In this document: in pieces, positions 1 to 9,500 of the stretch | How positions within the stretch are numbered: the stretch's first letter is position 1 | Layout: each line of letters starts with the position of its first letter | From: an uncultured Clostridia bacterium | GTDB taxonomy: Bacteria > Bacillota > Clostridia > TANB77 > CAG-508 | NCBI GenBank assembly: GCA_934122085.1 | Contig: CAKOVS010000006.1 | Span: forward strand, 43,105 to 107,104 | Direction: 5' to 3' | DNA: 64,000 nt | Position numbers and translations under genes: made by a program | The notes under the pieces: generated by a model | Told to the model about the DNA's origin: nothing | Seen by the model: only the letters and a program-made list of their open reading frames with translations | The model's database searches: none

Positions 1-1100
1 AAAATATAATGGATAAATGGATATTATCAAAATTAAATACTTTAATAAAAGAAGTTGCAGAAAAATTAGACAAATATGATATAACAAGTGCAGCTCTACA
101 AATAGAAGATTTTACAGATGAACTTTCAAACTGGTATGTTCGTACAAACAGAGAAAGATTCTGGGGAGAAGAATTAACAGATGATAAGATAGGAGCATAT
201 ACAACATTATATAAAGTATTAGTAAATTTAATAAAAATATCAGCACCATTTGTACCATTTATGACAGATGAAATTTATCAAAACTTAGTTGTAGGATTAG
301 ATAAAAAAGCACCTGAAAGTGTTCATTTATGCTTATGGCCAGAAGTTAATGAAAAAGCAATAGATAAAAAACTTGAAAATGAAATGGATTTAGCTTATTC
401 ATTAGTAAAATTAGGAAGAAGTGCAAGAAATTCAGCAAATATCAAGAATAGACAACCACTTTCAAAAATGTTAATATCTGTAGATACTTTACCTGAATAC
501 TATGGAAATATAGTAAAAGAAGAATTAAATGTAAAAGAAGTAGATTTAGGTGCAAACATGAATGAATATGTTCATTTTGAAATAAAACCAAATTTACCAG
601 TATTAGGAAAAGAATATGGAAAATTAATACCAAAAATAAGAGAAGAAATTTCAAAATTAAATCAAATGGATTTAGCAAATAAAGTAAAAAATGGTGGAGT
701 AGAATATATAGAAATTGATGGAACACAAATAGAATTAACATCAGAAAATTTACTTGTTACAATGCAAGGAAAAGAAGGATTTGCATTTGCTGGTGAAGGA
801 GAAATTGGTGTAGTATTAGATACAACTATAACTCCTGAACTAAAAGAAGAAGGATATGTAAGAGAAATTTTATCAAAAGTTCAAAACATGAGAAAAGATA
901 AAGGATTTGAAGTATTAGATAAGATAAACTTATATGTATCTGAAAATGAAATGCTAGAAGAACTTGTAAAGAAATTTGAATCTGAAATCAAGAAAGAAAC
1001 TTTAACAGAAAATATTGTATTTAATACACAAAGAGATACTTATACAGAAGTAAGTATTAATGGTGAAAAATTGATGCTTGATGTTGAGGTTGTAAAATAA
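1..1100 (+). CDS. ileS: Isoleucyl-tRNA synthetase, C-terminal part (5' end outside window)
   Basis: The reading frame is open to the left edge, so only the last ~365 residues are present. They contain the anticodon-binding domain (WILSKLN, then NWYVRTNRERFW and SAPFVPFMTDEIYQNL) and a long C-terminal region ending VREILSKVQNMRKDKGFEV. This form, with no terminal CxxC zinc knuckle, matches the eukaryote/archaea-like class of IleS (the class that includes mupirocin-insensitive enzymes) rather than the usual bacterial class. It charges tRNA-Ile in the cytoplasm. The HIGH and KMSKS motifs lie upstream of the window. Identity is secure; the class assignment is from the C-terminal signature only. 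Confidence 0.9.
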   Translation, partial: NIMDKWILSKLNTLIKEVAEKLDKYDITSAALQIEDFTDELSNWYVRTNRERFWGEELTDDKIGAYTTLYKVLVNLIKISAPFVPFMTDEIYQNLVVGLDKKAPESVHLCLWPEVNEKAIDKKLENEMDLAYSLVKLGRSARNSANIKNRQPLSKMLISVDTLPEYYGNIVKEELNVKEVDLGANMNEYVHFEIKPNLPVLGKEYGKLIPKIREEISKLNQMDLANKVKNGGVEYIEIDGTQIELTSENLLVTMQGKEGFAFAGEGEIGVVLDTTITPELKEEGYVREILSKVQNMRKDKGFEVLDKINLYVSENEMLEELVKKFESEIKKETLTENIVFNTQRDTYTEVSINGEKLMLDVEVVK

Positions 1101-1104
1101 TTAC

Positions 1105-1196
1105 AATTTTGGCTGTGTTAAATTTCATTTAAAACGCGGTTACATACAACTCGTATGCGCCCTTGCCTTTTAAATGAAATTTGCCGTGCCAAAATT
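1105..1196. repeat. Long imperfect inverted repeat between ileS and uvrA
   Basis: Two 15-base arms (1120-1134 AAATTTCATTTAAAA and 1168-1182) are perfectly complementary around a GC-richer centre. An outer pair (1105-1113 AATTTTGGC with 1188-1196) extends the hairpin. The centre is much richer in G and C than its surroundings. There is no U-run, so it is not a typical terminator. It may be a dispersed REP/MITE-like element; no second copy is visible in this window. A minus-strand frame runs through it but has no convincing start site. Confidence 0.6.
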
Positions 1197-1288
1197 TAAT
1201 TCTTTTCCAACAACTTCTTCTTGCATCATTTTTTGTTATTGCAATTATACATAAAATGTAGTAGAATATTGTCGGAAAGGATAGAAAT

Positions 1289-4117
1289 ATGAATGATAAA
1301 ATAATAATAAAAGGTGCAAAAGAGCACAATTTAAAAAATATAAATCTAGAGATTCCAAGAGACAAGTTAGTAGTAATAACAGGACTATCTGGTTCTGGAA
1401 AATCATCATTAGCATTTGACACATTATATGCAGAAGGACAAAGAAGATATGTTGAAAGTTTATCATCATATGCAAGACAATTCTTAGGATTAATGGAAAA
1501 ACCAGATGTAGAATCAATAGAAGGATTATCTCCAGCAATATCAATAGATCAAAAAACAACATCAAAAAATCCACGTTCAACAGTTGGAACAGTAACAGAA
1601 ATATATGATTATATTCGTTTACTATATGCAAGAGTTGGAACACCATATTGTCCAAATTGTGGTAAAAAGATTGAAAAACAATCAATAGACCAAATTGTAG
1701 ACAATGTTATGAAAATAAAAGAAGGAACAAGAATTCAAATATTAGCACCTGTAGTAAGAGGAAGAAAAGGTGAATATACAAAATTATTTGAAGATTTGCA
1801 AAAAGATGGATTTGCAAGAGTTAGAGTTGATGGAGAAATATATGACTTATCTGATGAAATAAAATTAGACAAAAATAAAAAACATGAAATAGAAGTTGTT
1901 GTAGATAGATTAGTAATAAAAGAAGATATAGTAGGAAGACTTACAGAATCAATAGAAACAGCATTAAAACAAGCAGACAATTTAGTACTTATTGATATAG
2001 TAGGAGAAAAGCAAGTTTTATATAGTTGTAATTATGCTTGTCCAGATTGTGGATTCAGTTTTCCAGAATTAACTCCAAGAATGTTTTCATTTAATAACCC
2101 TTATGGAGCATGTCCAAAATGTTCTGGAATTGGATATTTAATGAAAATGGACGAAGATTTAATAATTCCAGATAAAACTAAAACATTGTATGATGGTGTA
2201 AAAGCATTTGGAGCTAGTACAATGAAAAAAGGCGATACAATGGCAAAAATGTACTTTGAGAGTGTAGGAAAATATTATGGAATAGATATTAAAAACAAAA
2301 AAATAAAAGATTTGCCAAAAGACTTTATAAATAAGATATTATATGGAACAGGAAATGACGAAATAGATTTTGAATATACATCATCATTAGGAACAAGAAA
2401 ATTTAAAGCACCATTTGAAGGTGTAATACCAACATTAGAAAGACGACATAATGAAACAAAATCACAAGGAATGAGAGATTTTTATGAAATGTACATGAGT
2501 GAACTTCCATGTGATGAATGTAATGGAGCAAGATTAAAGAAAGAAATTTTATCAATAAAAGTTGGTGGAATAAATATAAATGAAATGACAGATTTATCTG
2601 TTAAAAGTTTACAAGAATTTTTAAGAAAACTTGAATTAACAGATTCACAAAAAATGATTGCAGAAATGATATTAAAAGAAATAGATGCAAGATTACAATT
2701 CTTAGTAGATGTAGGACTTGAATATCTTACACTATCAAGAAGTGCAGGAACATTGTCAGGAGGAGAAGCGCAACGTATAAGACTTGCAACACAAATAGGT
2801 TCAGGCCTTACAGGAGTATTATATATACTTGATGAACCAAGTATAGGATTACATCAGAGAGATAATGATAAATTAATAGCAACATTAAAAAAATTGCGTG
2901 ATTTAGGAAATTCTTTATTAGTTGTAGAACATGATGAAGATACAATGTATGCTGCAGACCAAATAATTGATATTGGACCAGGTGCAGGTGTTCATGGTGG
3001 TCAAGTTATGGCACAAGGAACAGCAGAAGAAATAAAAAATGTTCCAACATCAATAACAGGAGCTTATTTAAGTGGAAGAAAGAAGATTGAAGTACCAAAA
3101 AAGAGAAGACCTGGAAACAAGAAAAATATCGAAATAGTAAATGCAACAGAAAACAATCTAAAAAATATAAGTGTAAAATTTCCACTTGGTAAATTCATTT
3201 GTATTACAGGTGTATCTGGTTCAGGAAAAAGTACTTTAATAAATGAAGTATTATATAAAAATATTGCTCAACAATTAAATGGAGCAACAGAAAAGCCAGG
3301 AAAATGTAAAACAATAAAAGGATTAGAAAATATAGATAAAATCATAAATATAGATCAATCACCAATTGGACGTACACCACGTTCAAATCCTGCAACATAT
3401 ACAGGTGCATTTGATTTAATAAGAGATATTTTTGCAAGTACAAATGAAGCAAAAATGAGAGGATATGAAAAAGGTAGATTTAGTTTTAATGTACCTGGTG
3501 GAAGATGTGAAAGCTGTTCAGGTGATGGTGTTCACAGAATTGAAATGCACTTTTTGCCAGATGTATTTGTACCTTGTGAAGTATGTAAAGGAAAAAGATA
3601 TAATAGAGAAACTCTTGAAGTTAAATATAAAGGAAAAAGCATAGCAGATGTTCTTGATATGACAGTAGAGGAATCATTGGAATATTTTGCAAATATTCCA
3701 AGAATAAAAAATAAAATACAAACATTATATGATGTAGGATTGGGTTATATAAAATTAGGACAACCATCAACAACATTATCAGGAGGAGAAGCACAACGTG
3801 TTAAATTAGCAACAGAACTTTCTAAAAAGGCTACAGGAAAAACATTATATATATTAGATGAACCAACAACAGGACTACATATAGCAGATGTACATAGATT
3901 AGTAGATATTTTACAAAGACTTGTAGATACAGGAAATACTATAATTGTAATAGAACATAATTTAGATTTAATAAAAACAGCAGATTATATTATAGATTTA
4001 GGTCCAGAAGGTGGAGATGCAGGTGGAGAGATAATTGCAGTAGGTACTCCAGAACAAATTTGTAAGAATGAAAAAAGTTATACAGGTAAATTTTTAAAAA
4101 AATATTTAGAAAAATAA
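1289..4117 (+). CDS. uvrA: UvrABC excinuclease subunit A
   Basis: 942 residues, the normal UvrA length. It has two ABC ATPase modules: Walker A GLSGSGKSSLAFDT near residue 32 and GVSGSGKSTL near 645, each with a signature LSGGEAQR and a DEP box. Zinc-binding pairs are visible: CPNCGKK and CPDCGF...CPKC in the first half, CESCSGDG...CEVCKGK in the second. UvrA scans DNA for bulky lesions with UvrB and starts nucleotide excision repair. The start is set by GGAAAGG (1274-1280). UvrB and UvrC are not in the window. I saw no convincing LexA site in front of it. Confidence 0.97.
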   Translation: MNDKIIIKGAKEHNLKNINLEIPRDKLVVITGLSGSGKSSLAFDTLYAEGQRRYVESLSSYARQFLGLMEKPDVESIEGLSPAISIDQKTTSKNPRSTVGTVTEIYDYIRLLYARVGTPYCPNCGKKIEKQSIDQIVDNVMKIKEGTRIQILAPVVRGRKGEYTKLFEDLQKDGFARVRVDGEIYDLSDEIKLDKNKKHEIEVVVDRLVIKEDIVGRLTESIETALKQADNLVLIDIVGEKQVLYSCNYACPDCGFSFPELTPRMFSFNNPYGACPKCSGIGYLMKMDEDLIIPDKTKTLYDGVKAFGASTMKKGDTMAKMYFESVGKYYGIDIKNKKIKDLPKDFINKILYGTGNDEIDFEYTSSLGTRKFKAPFEGVIPTLERRHNETKSQGMRDFYEMYMSELPCDECNGARLKKEILSIKVGGININEMTDLSVKSLQEFLRKLELTDSQKMIAEMILKEIDARLQFLVDVGLEYLTLSRSAGTLSGGEAQRIRLATQIGSGLTGVLYILDEPSIGLHQRDNDKLIATLKKLRDLGNSLLVVEHDEDTMYAADQIIDIGPGAGVHGGQVMAQGTAEEIKNVPTSITGAYLSGRKKIEVPKKRRPGNKKNIEIVNATENNLKNISVKFPLGKFICITGVSGSGKSTLINEVLYKNIAQQLNGATEKPGKCKTIKGLENIDKIINIDQSPIGRTPRSNPATYTGAFDLIRDIFASTNEAKMRGYEKGRFSFNVPGGRCESCSGDGVHRIEMHFLPDVFVPCEVCKGKRYNRETLEVKYKGKSIADVLDMTVEESLEYFANIPRIKNKIQTLYDVGLGYIKLGQPSTTLSGGEAQRVKLATELSKKATGKTLYILDEPTTGLHIADVHRLVDILQRLVDTGNTIIVIEHNLDLIKTADYIIDLGPEGGDAGGEIIAVGTPEQICKNEKSYTGKFLKKYLEK

Positions 4118-4168
4118 TAAAATTATTGTGCAAATAGCAAAAAAAATGTAAAAAAACACAAAAAAAAC

Positions 4169-4197
4169 TTGACAATTATGTAAATATGTATTATACT
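4169..4197 (+). promoter_or_regulatory. Sigma-A promoter of the structured RNA
   Basis: TTGACA (4169-4174), 17 bases, TATACT (4192-4197). Transcription would start near 4204. The next open frame starts 270 bases further on and has its own promoter, so this one most likely serves the structured RNA that follows. Confidence 0.8.
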
Positions 4198-4203
4198 AGA
4201 GTA

Positions 4204-4391
4204 GTAAATATCGCTAAAAGCGATTGTGGAGATATTAAGGTTTTCTATTAGGCTACTTTCATCATGACTTTTCCTCCTTTCTAATTTAATATAGAAATAG
4301 GAAACCTTTATACATAAAGGGCAAAAATCTTTGGCCCATGCCGCCCTCCATCTAGAAGCCCCCACCTTCCCGTAGGTGGGGGCTTCGCTTT
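4204..4391 (+). ncRNA. Structured non-coding RNA, about 190 nt, family not assigned
   Basis: The transcript lies between a consensus promoter and a 12-bp GC-rich hairpin. Visible pairings are AATATC...GATATT (about 4206-4237) enclosing TCGC/GCGA, GGTTTTCTATT with AATAGGAAACC (about 4240-4306), CCTTTAT/ATAAAGG (about 4304-4320), and GGGCAAA/TTTGGCCC (about 4319-4336). GC content is above the neighbouring DNA. A pyrimidine stretch CCTCCTTTCTA (4273-4283), inside the long hairpin, matches the anti-Shine-Dalgarno end of 16S rRNA. Size and structure would suit a 6S-like RNA or a Clostridia raiA-motif RNA, but I cannot decide between them. A minus-strand frame over the region looks like a shadow. 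Confidence 0.65.
4355..4391 (+). terminator. GC-rich hairpin ending the structured RNA
   Basis: GAAGCCCCCACC (4355-4366) pairs perfectly with GGTGGGGGCTTC (4375-4386). Only a weak T-rich tail follows. The -35 box of the next promoter begins at 4390, directly against the hairpin. Confidence 0.7.
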
Positions 4392-4418
4392 GACTTTGAG
4401 AAGAAAAAATGATATAAT
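4390..4418 (+). promoter_or_regulatory. Promoter of the small secreted protein gene
   Basis: TTGACT (4390-4395), 17 bases, TATAAT (4413-4418). A leader of about 50 bases follows before the ATG at 4475. Confidence 0.75.
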
Positions 4419-4474
4419 AAAAATAGGTTCGAAAGAATCTGTTTTAGTGTGCTATTGTAGAATGGAGGACAACT

Positions 4475-4969
4475 ATGAAAAAACTTGTTAGTATGATGCT
4501 GATGATTATTGCACTGGCAACACTTTCTATTACGGCATTTGCTACTAATGCCGATAATGTAGAGACTGAAGTTCTGGCTCCTGAAGAAATTGTTTCTATT
4601 GAAGAAACAAAAGATTCAGATGATCTCTTTGAGGTTTGTCCGAAGTGTGGCAAAGTCCATGATGGATGTTGTGACCAAGAATTTGTTCGACCTCATGTAA
4701 AGTTTAAGAATGAGGAGTATATCACATTTTGTGATATGAAGGACAATGCGTTGTATTTCATCACTCCTGATAGTAACTTGATGTTGATGAACTTGAAGAC
4801 GAAAGAACTCATTTTCATCAAAGACAAAGTTGCTGGTCTTACTCGTTACGGTATGAATGGCAGATACATTGGATATGTTACATTGAAAGATGAATTCTTT
4901 TCTGTCCCTTATGAGATAGGAAATGATGGTAAGCTTAGTACTGATTTCCAGCAGGAATTCGGTGAATAA
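4475..4969 (+). CDS. Small secreted protein with a Cys-rich knuckle, unknown function
   Basis: 164 residues. The first ~23 form a signal peptide (MKKLVSMMLMIIALATLSITA FA-type cleavage), so it is exported. Around residues 54-66 lies CPKCGKVHDGCC, a zinc-ribbon-like cluster. The rest (about 70-164) resembles beta-strand repeats such as ALYFITPDSNLMLMNLKT. I do not recognise the family. Its codon use (CTT, CTG, GCC, GGT) is less A-biased than that of its neighbours, like the genes at 9548-9919 and 23266-24066, which may indicate acquisition by transfer. It has its own promoter, a GGAGG site before the ATG and a terminator, so it is a single-gene unit. Confidence 0.8.
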   Translation: MKKLVSMMLMIIALATLSITAFATNADNVETEVLAPEEIVSIEETKDSDDLFEVCPKCGKVHDGCCDQEFVRPHVKFKNEEYITFCDMKDNALYFITPDSNLMLMNLKTKELIFIKDKVAGLTRYGMNGRYIGYVTLKDEFFSVPYEIGNDGKLSTDFQQEFGE

Positions 4970-5008
4970 ATGCTAAAATCCGAATAAAAACATATAAATA
5001 GCACACGG

Positions 5009-5041
5009 CAGTTCCCCTAATGTTGGGGAACTGTTTTTTTT
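5009..5041 (+). terminator. Rho-independent terminator of the small secreted protein gene
   Basis: CAGTTCCCC (5009-5017) pairs with GGGGAACTG (5025-5033), followed by an eight-base T run. Confidence 0.9.
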
Positions 5042-5120
5042 GAGTATAATTCACACATAATTCATAAATATAAGATATAATAAACTGCATTAAAATGGAA
5101 AGTCAGTCAAAAACTTTAAC

Positions 5121-5149
5121 TTGAAAAAAATACACTAATATGATATATT
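5121..5149 (+). promoter_or_regulatory. Promoter of the activase gene
   Basis: TTGAAA (5121-5126), 17 bases, TATATT (5144-5149), with the favoured ATG 38 bases downstream of the -10 box. Confidence 0.65.
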
Positions 5150-5186
5150 AGCAGAAGAATTGAATAAAAGTATAGAGGGAAAAGAT

Positions 5187-8100
5187 ATGAATAAATTAGT
5201 ACATATAGGAATGGATGTAGGTTCAACAACAGTAAAAATAGTAGTTATGGATGAAAATTTAAAAGAAATATATACATCATATGAAAGACATTATTCAGAT
5301 ACAAAAAATACAGTATGTAAAGTATTAGAAGAATTAGTAGAAAAATATAAAGATAAAGAATTTACAATAGCATTAACAGGTTCAGGGGCAATGAGTACAG
5401 CCAAATTTTTAGATGTACCATTTATTCAAGAAGTTGTTGCATGTAAAAGAGCTGTAGAAAGATATATTCCACAAACAAATGTAGTAATTGAACTTGGAGG
5501 AGAAGATGCAAAAATCATTTATTTTGGAAGATCTGTAGAACAACGTATGAATGGAACATGTGCAGGTGGAACAGGAGCATTTTTAGACCAAATGGCATTA
5601 TTATTAAATACAGATACAGCAGGGTTAAATGAACTTGCAAAAGGATATCAAACAATATATCCAATTGCATCAAGATGTGGTGTATTTGCCAAAACAGATG
5701 TGCAACCATTATTAAATGAAGGTGCTGCAAAAGAAGATATTGCAGTATCTATTTTACAAGCAGTTGTAAATCAAACAATATCAGGGTTAGCATGTGGAAG
5801 ACCAATTAGAGGAAATGTAGCATTTTTAGGGGGACCACTAACATATTTGCCAGAATTAAGAAAAAGATTTGTTGAAACATTGCATTTAACACCAGAGCAA
5901 ACAATAGTACCAGAAGAAGCACATTTATTAGTTGCCAAAGGAGCATGTTTAGAAGCAAAAGATGAGTCTCCAATAAGTGTAGAAAAATTAAAAAGTAAAA
6001 TACAAGTATTAAAACATTCACATGATACAACAACAGTACCATTAAAACCATTATTTTCGACAAATGTAGAATATGATGAATTTAAAGCTAGACATGAAAA
6101 AGATAAAGTAGCCAAAAAGCCACTTTCAGAACATAAAGGAGACTGTTTTGTTGGAATAGATGCAGGTTCAACAACATCAAAATTAGTAGTTATAGATAGA
6201 GATGGAACATTACTATATTCAGCATATCAAGGAAATGGTGGAAAACCACTTGATAGTATAATAGAAATGTTAAAGAAATTATATTCTGTTATGCCAAAAG
6301 AAGCAATTATTCGTTATAGTGGTGTAACTGGATATGGAGAAAAATTAATACAAACAGCATTAAATGTAGACTTGAATGAAATTGAAACAATAGCACATTA
6401 TACAGCTGCAAAAAAATTCGAACCTAAAGTAACAAGCATTGTTGATATTGGTGGACAAGACATGAAATATATTAAACTAAAAAATAACACAATAGACAAT
6501 ATAATGTTAAATGAAGCTTGTTCATCAGGATGTGGATCATTTATTGAAACATTTGCTAAAAGTTTGAACCTAAATATAGAAGAATTTGTAAAAGAAGCAT
6601 TAGAAGCACAAAATCCAGTAGATTTAGGTTCTAGATGTACAGTATTTATGAATTCAAAAATAAAACAAGCACAAAAAGAAGGATATTCAGTTGGAGACAT
6701 ATCAGCAGGTTTATCATATTCAGTAATAAAAAATGCAATACAAAAAGTAATGAAAATAAGAGATGTAAAAAAATTAGGAAGCCATATCGTTGTACAAGGT
6801 GGAACATTCTATAATGAAGCAGTATTAAGAGCATTTGAATTGATTGTTGGAAGAAATGTAACAAGACCAGATATAGCAGGACTTATGGGAGCTTATGGTA
6901 TGGCATTACTTGCATGTGAACAATATGAAGCAAATATGGACATGGAATATCATTCAACACTTGCAACAATTGAAGAAATAGATAAATTAGATATAAAGGT
7001 AACACATACAAGATGTAATGGATGTGAAAATCATTGTCAATTAACAATAAATAGATTTAGTAATGGAAAAAGACATATATCTGGAAACAGATGTGAAAAA
7101 GGTGAAGGAATAGTAAATTCACACAAAGATTTACCAAATTTAGTAAAATACAAATATGATAGAATATTTGGATATACACCATTAGAAGAAAAAGATGCAC
7201 CAAGAGGAACAATAGGAATTCCAAGAGTTTTAAATATGTATGAAGACTATCCATTCTGGTTTACATTATTCACAAATTTAGGATTTAGAGTAATAATATC
7301 AGAAAAAAGTACAAGAAAGATATATGAAAAAGGTATTGAATCAATGCCATCTGAATCTGTATGTTATCCAGCAAAATTATCACATGGACATGTTATAAGC
7401 TTAATACAAAATGGAATTAAAACAATATTTTATCCATGTATACCATATTCAAGAAAAGAATATGTGGATAGCAATAATAGATATAATTGTCCAATTGTAA
7501 TATCTTATTCAGAAGTATTAAAAAATAATATTGAAGAATTAAAAAGTGAAGATATTAAATTCATAAACCCATTTTTACCATTTGAATCAAAATCATTATT
7601 AAAAAGAATGATGGAATTACCTGAATTTAAAGAATATAATTTCAACAAAAAAGAATTAAAAAATGCAATAGAAAAAGCTCAACAAGAATATCAAAAATGT
7701 AGACAAGATATACATGAAAAAGGAAAAGAAACAATTGAATATATTGAAAAAAATAATTTAAAAGGAATTGTGTTAGCAGGAAGACCATATCATGTAGATC
7801 CAGAAATAAATCATGGAATAGATACATTAATAACAAGTTTAGGAATGTGTGTATTAACAGAAGATAGTGTGGCAGATAAAGCATTACCAAAAAGACCACT
7901 TCGTGTTGTTGACCAATGGATGTTCCATTCAAGATTATATGCAGCAGCAGATTTTGTAGGTAGACATGATAATTTAGAGCTTGTTCAAATAAATTCATTT
8001 GGTTGTGGAGTTGATGCTGTTACAACAGATGAAGTTGAAGAAATTCTAACAAGTTTTGGAAAAATGTATACATTAATAAAAATTGATGAAGTAAATAACT

Positions 8101-9491
8101 TAGGAGCTGTAAGAATTCGTTTACGTTCATTACTTGCAAGTATTAATAAAAGATTAAATAATAAAAAAGATGAAAAAGAAACAGGTGAATATTTCTTAAA
8201 GAAAAATCCATTTACAGAAGAAATGAAAAAAGAATATGTAATCTTAATTCCACAAATGGCACCAATTCATTTCGATTTTATTGAACCAGTTTTACAAAGT
8301 GAAGGATATAAAGCAAAATTATTAAGAGAGTGTACACAAAATACAATTGAAACAGGTTTGAAATATGTAAACAATGATGCTTGTTATCCATCAATTATAA
8401 CAACAGGACAAATGATAGAAGCATTAGAATCTGGAGAATATGATGTAAATAAAACAGCATTAATAATGTCACAAACAGGTGGAGGATGTAGAGCAACAAA
8501 TTATATAGGATTTATTCGTAAAGCTCTAAAAGATGCAGGCTTTGGACAAGTTCCAGTAATTTCATTTAATGTTGTTGGAATGGAGAAAAATCCAGGATTT
8601 AAGTTGACATTACCATTAGTTGAAAAACTATTAAAATCAATGGTTTATGCAGATTTATTACAAAAAATGTTATATAAAAATAGAGCTTATGAAAAAAATA
8701 AAGGTGAAACAGATAAATTATTTGCAGAATGGATGGAAAAGGCAAAAAAACTTGCAATAAATAGTAGTTCAAAAGAATTTTCCAAAAGTATATATCAGAT
8801 GGTTGATGATTTTGAAAAAATTGAATGGAAGCAAGGAAAAGAAAAGCCAAAAGTAGGAATAGTAGGAGAAATCCTAATTAAATATCATCCATTTGGAAAT
8901 AATTATGTAGCAAATTTATTGGAAAAAGAAGGTGCAGAAGTTGTTTTACCAGACTTTATGGGATTTGTTAAATATGTTGCAGCAAATGGAGTAATATCAC
9001 ATCAATTATTAAAAAATAATGGATTGAAATCAATGTTATTTGATGTTGCAATAAAATTGATAAATTCATTTGAAAAAGATGCTAAAAAAGCATTAGAAAA
9101 ATCTAAAAAAGGATATTTACCAACTTGTGATATTTGGCATTTAGCAGATAATGTAAAATCAGTTTTATCAACAGGAAATCAAACAGGTGAAGGTTGGTTC
9201 TTGACGGCTGAAATGCTTGAATATATGGAAAATGGTATTCAAAATATAGTTTGTGTTCAACCATTTGCATGTTTACCAAACCATGTTGTTGGTAAAGGTG
9301 TAATAAAAACTATTAGAGATATGTTCCCAGATGCAAATATTGTACCAGTTGATTATGATCCAGGTGCAAGTGAAGCAAATCAGACAAATAGAATTAAACT
9401 TCTTATGACAGTTGCTAAAGATAATTTGAAAATTAAGCAAAAAGAAAAAAAGATGACTGAAAGAGAAAATAAAAATACAACAAAAATATAA
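5187..9491 (+). CDS. Fused 2-hydroxyacyl-CoA dehydratase activase-type protein (two ASKHA domains plus DUF2229/HgdB-like region)
   Basis: 1434 residues from ATG 5187, chosen because AGAGGGA (5174-5180) stands at the right distance; an in-frame TTG at 5160 has no such site. Two BadF/BadG/BcrA/BcrD-type ATPase domains follow each other: DVGSTT near residue 10 with Cys motifs GTCAGGTGAF and SRCGVF, and DAGSTT near 323 with CSSGCGSF and SRCTVF. Next comes a Cys cluster CNGCENHC near 610, then a DUF2229 and dehydratase-like region (GRPYHVDPEINHG, GGGCRATNY). Family members use ATP to push an electron from an Fe-S cluster into radical dehydratases. The partner and substrate cannot be read here: no dehydratase subunits are adjacent. 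Confidence 0.85.
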   Translation: MNKLVHIGMDVGSTTVKIVVMDENLKEIYTSYERHYSDTKNTVCKVLEELVEKYKDKEFTIALTGSGAMSTAKFLDVPFIQEVVACKRAVERYIPQTNVVIELGGEDAKIIYFGRSVEQRMNGTCAGGTGAFLDQMALLLNTDTAGLNELAKGYQTIYPIASRCGVFAKTDVQPLLNEGAAKEDIAVSILQAVVNQTISGLACGRPIRGNVAFLGGPLTYLPELRKRFVETLHLTPEQTIVPEEAHLLVAKGACLEAKDESPISVEKLKSKIQVLKHSHDTTTVPLKPLFSTNVEYDEFKARHEKDKVAKKPLSEHKGDCFVGIDAGSTTSKLVVIDRDGTLLYSAYQGNGGKPLDSIIEMLKKLYSVMPKEAIIRYSGVTGYGEKLIQTALNVDLNEIETIAHYTAAKKFEPKVTSIVDIGGQDMKYIKLKNNTIDNIMLNEACSSGCGSFIETFAKSLNLNIEEFVKEALEAQNPVDLGSRCTVFMNSKIKQAQKEGYSVGDISAGLSYSVIKNAIQKVMKIRDVKKLGSHIVVQGGTFYNEAVLRAFELIVGRNVTRPDIAGLMGAYGMALLACEQYEANMDMEYHSTLATIEEIDKLDIKVTHTRCNGCENHCQLTINRFSNGKRHISGNRCEKGEGIVNSHKDLPNLVKYKYDRIFGYTPLEEKDAPRGTIGIPRVLNMYEDYPFWFTLFTNLGFRVIISEKSTRKIYEKGIESMPSESVCYPAKLSHGHVISLIQNGIKTIFYPCIPYSRKEYVDSNNRYNCPIVISYSEVLKNNIEELKSEDIKFINPFLPFESKSLLKRMMELPEFKEYNFNKKELKNAIEKAQQEYQKCRQDIHEKGKETIEYIEKNNLKGIVLAGRPYHVDPEINHGIDTLITSLGMCVLTEDSVADKALPKRPLRVVDQWMFHSRLYAAADFVGRHDNLELVQINSFGCGVDAVTTDEVEEILTSFGKMYTLIKIDEVNNLGAVRIRLRSLLASINKRLNNKKDEKETGEYFLKKNPFTEEMKKEYVILIPQMAPIHFDFIEPVLQSEGYKAKLLRECTQNTIETGLKYVNNDACYPSIITTGQMIEALESGEYDVNKTALIMSQTGGGCRATNYIGFIRKALKDAGFGQVPVISFNVVGMEKNPGFKLTLPLVEKLLKSMVYADLLQKMLYKNRAYEKNKGETDKLFAEWMEKAKKLAINSSSKEFSKSIYQMVDDFEKIEWKQGKEKPKVGIVGEILIKYHPFGNNYVANLLEKEGAEVVLPDFMGFVKYVAANGVISHQLLKNNGLKSMLFDVAIKLINSFEKDAKKALEKSKKGYLPTCDIWHLADNVKSVLSTGNQTGEGWFLTAEMLEYMENGIQNIVCVQPFACLPNHVVGKGVIKTIRDMFPDANIVPVDYDPGASEANQTNRIKLLMTVAKDNLKIKQKEKKMTERENKNTTKI

Positions 9492-9500
9492 AATAAGTAA

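Noticed and set aside
1230..1289. LexA operator in front of uvrA
   Set aside because: No GAAC-N4-GTTC-like inverted repeat was found in the upstream region.
1129..1422. Minus-strand open frame through the inverted repeat and the uvrA start
   Set aside because: Overlaps uvrA and a hairpin, without a ribosome site; the frame comes from the repeat composition.
4123..4365. Minus-strand open frame over the structured RNA
   Set aside because: No suitable promoter, no terminator in the right place, and it covers paired RNA arms read from a perfect plus-strand promoter; most likely a shadow. An AGGAGG followed by a five-codon ORF on this strand is too short to claim.
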